Origin: Corylus avellana
Lineage: Eukaryota > Streptophyta > Magnoliopsida > Fagales > Betulaceae
Length of the DNA: 64,000 nucleotides
Reading direction: 5' to 3'
Assembly (NCBI RefSeq): GCF_901000735.1
Contig: NC_081542.1
Span: forward strand, 17,313,093-17,377,092
Shown here: positions 43,905-53,192 of the stretch, piece after piece
Layout: each line of letters starts with the position of its first letter
Numbering within the stretch: position 1 is the first letter of the stretch
Position numbers and translations under genes: made by a program
The notes under the pieces: model-generated
Told to the model about the DNA's origin: nothing
What the model saw: only the letters and a program-made list of their open reading frames with translations
Databases searched by the model: none

Positions 43905-46900
43905 CCGTAGTAACCACCAAATTACACCACATGCACGGCATCACTGAATTACAATAATGGCAATGATACATCATGTATTAAACATGCTGATGCTTTCAAA
44001 GTTTTCAAAACCCTTTATTGAATTAACGATAAAATTCAACAATTTATTGTAGTTAGTCCCATGATAGGTGAGAGCATAACTGGTCAAAATCATCAATTTT
44101 ATTCATAATATAATTATTCATTCACAAAAAACCATTTATTAAATTTACGATAAAATCCAACAATTTATAACAATAAAATCATCGTGTAGGGGAGAGAAAC
44201 ACAAGGGAAAGTCAAACAAGAGTAAATTAATATACATATTAGGACACCACTTCTAGCCCAAAAGCTTAAGCTAATGGGCTTGGGTCCACTTAGGTATATT
44301 AACCACTCTTATTCTTTACAGTTTCACAATGTGGGACACAAACCTCACAAGTGTATGCACAACACATCCATTTTATACACAACACAATTATTCATATTGC
44401 ACAAAATTTCTTAATTTCAATAGGATTGTATATAAATTTCACAAGCAATAATACATGCATGATTTATGTATTTATTATAGCACATGCCTTAAATTCAATA
44501 TTTGTTCATAACAAAATATTTCAGAATCACAAATCTAATGAACATTGTATACAAAACAATATGTATATACAAAATAAGCTGATATTAACATTTGTTTTCT
44601 TAAATATAGTACTTACCCCTTTCATTTCTCAATATGTAACATAACACTCACACATGCATTTATAACAAATCTCCTCTTCACGTGTGGGTTTCTTCTACAT
44701 TGACTCAACTCTCTCTTATATGTGAGTTATTTTACAAATCATAGAGTGTCACGTATACAAGAGTTATACCAATAGCATTTTATCAACTTATGGGCTGGAA
44801 CCAAAGTTTTATGAGAAAATATATAACTTACTACTCTCATAAGATGACACATTTCCAAGAAATAATACTTAAAGTCTCTTGGGTCAAAAACGCTTGTTGT
44901 TCATGACAAAGGAAATAAAAAATTTTGGATTCTATGTTCTATATTTAACACGCATGCAGGAAATTATCAATCTGTGCACCATAAGCTTACATCTTTATGC
45001 TAAACATAAATATACTGTTTAACACATTAACAATTTATGCTCGGCAAAAAAATATTTCTATCAAAATAAACATCACATATGATTGAAATAAATATCAATA
45101 GAGTTGCAAAAGCCCTCATTTTTAGGGACAAAAATAATATGTATACTCAAAACCATATGTATACATAAAAAACAAAATAATATGTATATTCACAAAAATA
45201 AAACACATTGTTGAAATAAATATTGCACAAAAAACTTATCAATCTCAAAATAAATACTGCAATTGAGACCAATCTCCTTTTCACCAAAATCCTCATATCT
45301 AATAAAACCAAGTTTATAAAAATATAAACAACTCATAGTTGGACATAAAAAGACACGAATCTAGGATAAATTCACACAAATTTAATGTTTAACTGCTTTG
45401 TTTGATAAATATGTAAATTAATGTTAAAGCAAAAGTCTCATCACTCCATCACATATGCACACATTGTTGAAGTTCGCACATAGCTCTATCACATGTCCAT
45501 CTTTAACCTTTTTTTTTTAATAAAAATTAAGTACTTATGCTTCAACTTCCACTTTAGTAATCATAAACTGAAACTCAACGATGACTACTTTGAACAAGTC
45601 GGTACAAAACCCAAATCCACAATTCAAGAAAAGCCATAGCTAAAATTGCCAAATAACCCATAAATGCATGGCAGATGCCAATATAGTGTTGAGAAGAATA
45701 CAGAAGCAGAGAGCAATTTACAACATGACACTAAATTCGATCAGTCTATATGAATTGATTGATGCACCCATTCTGCTCAGACCTATTCTACGACAGAATT
45801 ATGGTTTGAGATTTATATAGGATCCCAAAAAAGCTTGTTTCTTCTAATTTTTACTTTTTTTTTAGAAGTTTATGACAATCCATTATCAATTTGGACCCAG
45901 ATTTAGCAAATCCATTATTACCAGTAATCTCATACCACCCAAAATGCAAACAATCTACGATTCATAATCGAAAACAAAACCACCTACCTAAAAAATAAAA
46001 ATAAAAAAGGCAGCAGATTAAGCGACTTACGAGTATTTGGCACCAAAAATCAAGATTTTTCGAACGGTACACTTAGATTACTCATAGCAGTGATGGCGGC
46101 GAGAAATTCAGATCCACTGCCGCCTTCACTCGAAATCAAATCTCATTTGTTCACAATGTTTTTCAAATAAAAAAAAATCCAGTCTAAAATGAGATTTATT
46201 ACAGCCAGGAAGAAAAGAAACAGAGGCTCTAATACCAATTGTTAGAATAAATCAATAATAAATCTGTTCTTTCTTCATAGCATGTATAAATAAATCTAAC
46301 AATGTCATACTTTCAATATTCTCATGACAAGCTTTCAATATCTACCTCCATCAATCTCCTGTAAATGCCCAAACATATAGAAAAAGACTGTGTTTTGTGT
46401 GTGGAGAGAGTCTATTACTCTCAACCTTAGTTTTCACATATGACATAGTGAAGCCTAATGAGTAAACTTCACTTATATATAGGGTGAGAGTAAATGGCTT
46501 CCTCATGTGTCCACAAGATTGGCTCATCCCATTAAGTGCCCAAAACAAAACAAATGACTATATTATGACTTTTATTGCCTCATTTTCTACAAATTAGTTC
46601 TACCATATATAAGACTTTGTTGATTTAAACGTCGATTTTTATTGTATAATAGTCTAATAAATAGCATTACTTTAAAATATTTTAGCATTTTGTCCAAAAT
46701 GAAGAAAGGTAAAGATCTAATTTAGAGACATTTTAGGATGTAATTCTTCATTTCTTTTTTTTTAGTGGGTTTGAAGAACCGGATGCGAATGCTCTTCTCT
46801 GACTTTGTGGAAGAGATTTCCAACCATGGAGTAGCCTGATATATTCAGCAGCATAGTTTAGTCGGTGGTCAAAGTAGCTCTAGATTAGATGGTGATAATG

Positions 46901-47167
46901 ATTGTCTCTTATCCTGTTTCCATTATGCTAATGCCTAATTGCTAATTGCCCATGTTTTTCATTGACATAATCATTATCAATTTCATGAAATATTGAATAC
47001 TATGCTTTCTAGAGCACATCTGGGCAAGCAGTCAATGACTCCTTCTCCAGAAGAGCTCACTTAATCCTCAGATGCTGCCTACAATTGGTAAAGAAAAATC
47101 TCAATTATGTTTAAGTTTAATATATTCCAACACGTTATGGATTAGGTGGTTAATACAAAAGGCAAAA

Positions 47168-47203
<36 letters not shown>

Positions 47204-48467
47204 TGATGAGGCTGACCCATGCCTAATATTGACTTCTGCATTAATAAGTTGTTGATTTGTGTCTCATACAAATCTGGTGAGACTTCATGCCATTATATGG
47301 TTGTTGATTTACACGATTGGATAATGATACAGTTTTCGATTCTATCTAAATTATATATAACATGATGAACTTCAACTATCCTCTCTAATTATTTGGATCT
47401 TATTTATCGTCTGCAACTTTATCAGTATGTGCAACTTTACCAGCTAGTGTTTAAAGTATGAATTTGTTGGTGCAGTTATTGGTACAACTTGACCAACGAT
47501 GAGCTACCTGTAAAATAGTAAACGCGTCAAATGATCCGCTAGTCCAGAAACCAGGAACACTCTGATACTCAAGTTAGAATTTTTATTTGTAGTGAAAATA
47601 TAGCAATGAGTTAAGTTTGTTTTCGAGGAATCAAGTCCCCTTTACCTAGAATTGTGCTACCTTTTATTGGGTTTTATGTAACCGCTTTCCTTATTGATGT
47701 TTGTGGGAGAGAGAAAATCTTAGCTAAAATATCTGATATGAGAGATTCTGATCTAACAGCTTATTTGAATGAGATTGTTTGGGTGAGACTCATGATGAGA
47801 CTTATTCCGAACATAATTAAACTAATAATTTACATTTTTTTATTAGCTTAACATTTTAAGACAAATAATAATTTAAAATGGAAAGAGTATATAGGTACAG
47901 TGATTTTTTTTGCATCATGCAAGAGTTTTGATGGTTGACAATATATATAAGTTGTAACCCTATTTTGTTTTGAGACCATAATGAAAAACGGCATTCTCCT
48001 AATGTTCACGACGACCTACTCTATTCTATAGGTCGTCGTCTTTATGACTTGAACTCGTAACGTGATGCCTGACTTTGATACCAAATTATGCAAACCTTTG
48101 TTTATGAATAATTAGTTAACATAGGTCAAAGGGACAGAATCCGGCGTATCAGGAACAAGAAGATTGCAAAATGTATAATATTTATATAAACAACGTTTGT
48201 TTATGGGCACACTATCTGGCCATGCATGAGCTTATGTCGTCATCTTTCATTAACCGTTGTTATCAGCAATCATAGGAAATATTTGCGAAGGAAGTTTCAA
48301 CTACCATATAATAAAATGTGGGGGAGGTGGAAATTAAGTGGGGCATGGATTATTTATTCCCTTACAACATAGGCTTCAAACTCAACCAATCCACTCCATT
48401 TTTATTTGTTTTGGGTTCTGTGTACAGTGTAAGCTAAGCCCTAGAGCATGGGTGCCATGGTGGTCAT
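43905..48467 (-). repeat. Palindrome inner arm, right copy
   Basis: Inverted copy of 37973-42595, ending at the N gap. It carries an extra insertion of about 200 bp at 44179-44370 containing TTTCACAATGTGGGACACAAA, which resembles part of a Copia LTR and is absent from the left arm. Confidence 0.88.
46226..46582 (-). mobile_element. Copia LTR plus primer-binding site (right arm)
   Basis: Mirror of 39835-40192. LTR 46240-46582 on the minus strand, then TGGTATTAGAGC at 46226-46237, one base off the standard primer-binding site seen in the left arm. Confidence 0.75.
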
Positions 48468-48567
48468 NNNNNNNNNNNNNNNNNNNNNNNNNNNNNNNNN
48501 NNNNNNNNNNNNNNNNNNNNNNNNNNNNNNNNNNNNNNNNNNNNNNNNNNNNNNNNNNNNNNNNNNN
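48468..48567. other. Assembly gap, 100 N, where the right arm lacks 12 kb
   Basis: Left flank matches 37973 and right flank matches 25808, which are 12.2 kb apart in the left arm. The missing interval (SLP pseudogene, Gypsy, Copia, hAT) may lie in this gap or be truly absent. Confidence 0.98.
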
Positions 48568-50842
48568 ACAGTACATGAAGTGGGAGGAAAGGAGGAAATA
48601 CTCAGGCCTCCCTCCCGCAATTTCACCTCTTCTCCTAGAATGAGAAAAAGAATAGAAACAAGCAGCAATCACTTTCTCACTGTCACAAGTGATTCTCCAA
48701 AAGATAAGGCAGCGTAATCTTCCCAGAGTTGTTGGGATCAAGCTTACTGAAATGATTGCAGATCTGCAATATATCTTTCTCCCCTATCTTTCCCATCTCT
48801 TTGAGCTTGTAAATTATGTACTCTGATTTACTGAAACAAGGATTAAGGAAAATATTCAAGCTTGGTTTCTTCTACAAAAAGAACAAGAACATCAAGCAGC
48901 AGAATACAGCTGAAATGCCTACGTAAACAAGCAGAAAGAAAGCTTTCCATGATCTCACCTGATGAAACCAGTGTTATTGATGTCGGCCGCAAGCAAATCC
49001 CCAACTGTTATATCCCTTTGAAGCACCCAGTTGGCAATTCTCCTGTGCCTCTTATCAATTCTCGCCTCCGCCAAATACAGAAACGCCCGCGCCGCCATCA
49101 ACGTCGAAAACAGAAGCCAAACGGAGGCGAACAACCGCCCCTGAAGCGTCTTGAAGGCCCTATCGCCATACCCAACTGTCGTAATAGACATAACCGACAA
49201 ATAAACCGAATCAATCCAATCCAAATCCTCCACAAAATACAACACCAATGCTCCCATCCCAATACACAACACCACCACACCAAGAGCCAAACAAACCTTG
49301 AGCCTAATTCTCATCCTACCCTTTGCTACATCAACAATATAGTCCCTAGCAGAAAAACCCTGATGGGATCTTCTTCTACCCATGTGAATCCCAGCCAAGA
49401 TCATGTTCTCTTGCAAATCTAGCACATAATTCACAACCCCACTAAGCAAAATATCTATGAAACCAAAACCCACCAACACAAACGCACAAGCAAAGAGTTT
49501 TGTAGCTGGTGTTAGCGGAGCTATGTCGCCATAACCAATGGTACACATCGTGACTATACAAAAATAAAGCGCGTCGACAACCGGGTGGGTTTCTACACCC
49601 GAGAAGTGTTCAGTGTTGGAAGAGTATATCAAAACTCCAAAAGAGAGATATATCAAAAGCAAGAAAATAGCTTGCCTGATGATGGAGCTCGACTCGGACT
49701 GTGGCTTCGGAATCTGGGGTGTCTCTGTTTTGAGCTCTCGCATGACGGTCATGGCTGGAGCTGTCTTGCACCGGTGCAGACCACCCGGTTTCTTCATGCG
49801 GGTACTCGGGGCTCCGAGTTGGGATGATGATGATGAGGAGGATTGTGGGTCTTGGGACTGCGGGACTCTGAAGGATGAGGAACAATCATGACGTTCGATG
49901 ATTGGTTGGAGTTGGGGCCGTGTTTGGGAGGCGAGAAAATGCTCGTTTTCCATCTGGGAAAACAAAGTATTAAAGAAAAGAGAATAAAAAAACAGAAAAA
50001 GTATTGCTCTTTACAGATCGGAGTGTGTGTGTGTGGTGGGCGCAAAGTTGATTGGAGATTAAAGCGAGTCCTTTTGTTAGACGTTCGATGAAAAATCAAC
50101 ATGAGAAGCCCGGCCGGAGAGATGTCTATCTTGTGGTCTCACGGGCCCCATCATTCTAATTGTGACCAAGAAACAGACGCACAGAAACTCGTTTCAATAT
50201 CGAACAACCCAAAAAATAAAAATAAATAGAAAAGCAAATAAATATAAAATGTTAATTATTCTCAGCACCTAACTAATTAAGCTGGTGAACTGCTGCTAAC
50301 AGCAGGAGTAATGCTAGAATTTAAGCTAATAAAAATAATTAATTGTCCCCTCTTTTTCCGGTGGAAAATATATTGTAGGACGATGGTGTACGAAAAGAGT
50401 CCCACCAACGTCCGGAATGAAAAGCAAATATGAAAGAAAAGATAAGGACAACAACGTCCACTCACTCACGCATCATTGATTCTTCCATCTCTAGTGGGGT
50501 AAATGGGCCTAATGAAGCCCAATACAACAGATTTTAAAGGCCCAAGAAATTGTTAAGTCTTTTCACAAAAAGGTCAAAGATGCTAATTAAGAAGAGACAC
50601 AGAAAAAGCCCAAGAAAATACAGGGAGCCAGAAATTCATGTTTAGGATGAAATGCTCTTCTTTCGAAATCGTAGCCGCCAAATTGTGGAGGTGTCAAGTA
50701 CGTACGTCATGATCAGAGATGATGACATGGGGTGTGAAGGAAGGAGGCCCATCGCCAACCCTTCCTCAATCAGATGATGACAGCAAGTGGACAGCAAGTG
50801 GTCAGTAACATAAATCTATTCTCTGCATAATAAGTGTTTTTT
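48568..50842 (-). repeat. Palindrome outer arm, right copy (contains TPK gene)
   Basis: Inverted copy of 23469-25808. Its outer end (GTGTTTTTTT) stops at the base where, in the left arm, the long-arm element begins. The TTTTTA microsatellite upstream of TPK is shorter here. Confidence 0.9.
48683..49953 (-). CDS. Two-pore potassium channel (TPK/KCO family), copy 2
   Basis: Inverted near-duplicate of the gene at 24422-25692. Exons on the minus strand are 49953-48959 and 48830-48683, 380 residues, same intron length. Both filters (TIGYGD, TVGYGD), the RCKTAP site and the EF-hand loop DINNTGFISKSE are unchanged. Two differences are visible in exon 1: V133I (FCVVTM to FCIVTM) just before filter 1 and F236L (GAFVLY to GALVLY) in the third membrane segment. 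Both substitutions are conservative and no disabling change is present, so either both copies are functional or they are alleles. The upstream sequence is also duplicated for about 890 bp, so both would share promoters. Confidence 0.93.
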
Positions 50843-50940
50843 TGTTTCCTTCAGCTACAAAACGGCCGGGGATGAATAGCGACATATTTTGGGTTGTAAT
50901 TGTTTTATTGAAAATAGACATAAGTGGTTGCCTCAGTTGA

Positions 50941-51073
50941 AAGTGATGATAGAGAGAATCACGCCGGTGTTTTTTAATAATTTTTAATATGTATATTTTT
51001 AATTATAATATTAAAATATATTATTTTAATATTAAAAAATACGGCGTGATGCGTGTTCTCTCTATCATCACTC
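50941..51073. mobile_element. MITE, GAGTGATGATAGAGAGAA ends (133 bp)
   Basis: Inverted ends AAGTGATGATAGAGAGAA and TTCTCTCTATCATCACTC, with ACGCCG/CGGCGT inside and an AT-rich palindromic centre. No target duplication is clear. Its terminal motif matches the MITE at 52251 and the ends of the 8.5-kb element. Confidence 0.8.
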
Positions 51074-51221
51074 TAGTTTTTAAGAGAGGGTCTAGTTAAG
51101 TTCGTCTTAATATGTTTTTTTTTTTTTTATTATTATTATTATTGTTTTATGAGACCAATTTGAGAGGATCGAAACACTTATCTATCTCATTTCCTACTAT
51201 TTGTTCTTATTTTCATACGTG

Positions 51222-52080
51222 GAGTGTTCGTATTGGGACAATTGTTGGTGAGCTTACCTATTTTTTTGGTTTTTGTTTGTTTTTCTTAGGATTCTTTATT
51301 CTCTATTCCTTTTGGATCGAGAATGGTAATGTAACCCTTTTCCCCAATCAATTAAAAAAAAATTTGACATATTCTTGGTTGAGAGAAAATGGTTGTCTTT
51401 TTTGTTACCGGATATAAGCCCTGTGTTTGAGGTGTAAAATATTTATTTGTCAGTTCTTTTTTCAATATTTGTTTGCAACTTTAATAGTTCGTTTGGTTTG
51501 CGGAATAGACCTAAAAAATAGTAGTTATTTTTTTATTTGGTAGGAACCTACTACTAGTAATAGTTATTCTCACTTACCAAGATGATAGGAGAAGTTATTC
51601 TTTAAAAAAACAAACAACTTTTTTCCAAAAAAGAAAATCTTTCAACCCCACAATAAAAAAAAAAAAAATCATTGAATTGTTGTGTGTGGCCGGCCACATA
51701 TCGGGATCCACTTATTGTGAGAGAGTTGATATGAGACCTACTAATTATCGGAACATGCAGTATGGATAGACCATAGACCCACCTACTAATTGTTGCCTTG
51801 TTGGGACATTTTCTGTCCAAAAAATGTTTGATGCTCTTACTAGTTTGAGGTTAGCAAACAGTCCCTAAAAGAAGATATTTTTCTTTCGAAAAAAGCAACT
51901 ATGGCTGAAATAAATCAGATTTGGATTAGTCAGGTTCCTGATTGTATTCAAGATATTATTTTGATGGAGCAACATGCTCCATCTTCTTGATTTTACCTAA
52001 TGAGAATGAGTTGATTTCAAAAAAAAAAAAAAAGATATTTTTAACCAATTTATGAGGGACCTATACGTGGAGGTAATCTC
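51222..52080. repeat. Direct duplicate of 59330-60060
   Basis: Starts GTGTTCGTATTGGGACAATT and includes TTTGACATATTCTTGGTTGA (the other copy reads TTGACATATTCTTGGTTAAG) and GTGTGTGGCCGGCCACATAT. Its identity is unknown; it may be an unclassified transposon. This copy has a 149-bp insert (51883-52031) missing from the other copy. Confidence 0.8.
51872..52042 (+). mobile_element. Very short LINE-like 3' tail insertion with 11-bp TSD
   Basis: A 149-bp insert (51883-52031) ending in an A-run is flanked by AAGATATTTTT (51872-51882, 52032-52042). The paralogous site near 59956-59966 has a single AAGATATTTTT and no insert, confirming the boundaries. The insert can be read as the last codons of an ORF (QVPDCIQDIILMEQHAPSS-stop) followed by a short 3' UTR, as expected of a LINE ORF2 end. 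Confidence 0.8.
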
Positions 52081-52241
52081 TACACCAATAAATTTGAGAA
52101 ATACTAAGAACACCAAATCTTTTACTAAGATAATGTTTAATTAATTCAATAGAAATAATTAAAACAATTAATAAAGAAAATGTTACGAGTACAAATTATG
52201 AGTATGCTATACATCATCTTAATTATATTCATATTTTGATA

Positions 52242-52388
52242 AAACATTTAGAGTGATGATAGAAAGCACGCCGGGTGTAAATTTTTTTTTATTATTATTT
52301 TAATTATAAAGAAAAAAAAAAACTTATGCCCGGCATGCATACTGTTCATGCACGCCAGGCGTGCTTTCTATCATCACTCAAACATTTA
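52242..52388. mobile_element. Mutator-type MITE (129 bp) with 9-bp TSD
   Basis: AAACATTTA at 52242-52250 and 52380-52388 flanks 52251-52379. Ends GAGTGATGATAGAAAGCACGCC and its complement are perfect over about 20 bp; an inner CCGGG/CCCGGC palindrome is present. The 9-bp duplication points to the Mutator superfamily. Confidence 0.88.
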
Positions 52389-53024
52389 ATACCCATAACA
52401 TTTCTTAATAAATTACGTGCAATTACATAAGCAAGAATGCAACCCTTCCTATATGATGGTACCTGTGCATATTTTAAAAAGCAAGTTGTCAAAAACCCTA
52501 AAGAAAAAAGGCCATAAAACATTTAGTGAAAATTTCACTTTGGCCCCCTAAACTTTTACCCAATTTTACAAACTCCCCTGAACTTTCAAATCTTTTATTT
52601 TGGACCCTTGAACTTTCAATTACTCTCAATTAGAACCCTTACGTTAATTTTAGCCGTTAAAAATACAAAAAAAATACCAAAATGTCCTTGATTTTCATTT
52701 TTTAAAAAATAAAAAAACATTTTAAAAGTTGGAATGTTAGGGTATAAATGTCATGTAACGTTTAAAATCTGACAGAGGGGTCCACATTGAGAGTAATTGA
52801 AAGTTCAGGGGTCCAAAATGAGATATTTGAAAGTTCAAGAAAAGTTTATAAAATCGAGTGAAAACTTAGTGGACCAAAGTGAAGTTTCCCCAAACATTTA
52901 ATACCCATAACATTTCTTAATAAATTAGGTGCAGTTACATAAGCAAGAGTGCAACCCTTCCTATATGATGGTACCTGTGCGTAATTTAAAAAGCAAGTTG
53001 TCAAAACCCTTAAAGAAAAAAGCC
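52380..53024 (+). repeat. ~135-bp tandem duplication, each unit preceded by a MITE
   Basis: Units 52380-52516 and 52892-53024 both start AAACATTTAATACCCATAAC and end AAAGAAAAAAG(G)CC. They were adjacent before the 366-bp MITE entered the second unit. Confidence 0.85.
52517..52900. mobile_element. Mutator-type MITE (366 bp) with 9-bp TSD
   Basis: AAACATTTA at 52517-52525 and 52892-52900 flanks 52526-52891. Ends GTGAAAATTTCACTTTGGCC and GGGGAAACTTCACTTTGGTC (reverse-complemented) form inverted repeats of about 36 bp. Inside, CTTGAACTTTCAATTACTCTCA is mirrored by GAGAGTAATTGAAAGTTCAG, so the arms are much longer than the termini alone. Confidence 0.88.
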
Positions 53025-53125
53025 CACTTTGCTTGGAGAAGTACTTGTACCAAACCCCAATAGTTCAGATTTCAAAGCCAAGGAATTTATATGTTTAAAA
53101 TATACATTTCCATTCTCCTACTCTC

Positions 53126-53135
53126 CCTATAAAAT
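53126..53135 (+). promoter_or_regulatory. Candidate TATA box of the BAHD gene
   Basis: CCTATAAAAT in a pyrimidine-rich context, about 60 bp before the ATG at 53193. Position and sequence fit a plant TATA box with a short leader; this is inferred from sequence alone. Confidence 0.5.
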
Positions 53136-53192
53136 TCTATCCAGTCCAACACATACCAAAATGGTATTCTATCCTTCAATCTTCATCTAATT

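Larger units (their letters stand above)
50843..53125. other. Mobile-element-rich intergenic region
   Basis: Holds the MITE at 50941, the segment 51222-52080 duplicated at 59330-60060, a LINE-tail insertion and two Mutator-type MITEs listed separately. The frame 51112-51417 lies in the duplicated segment and has no recognisable domain. Confidence 0.6.
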
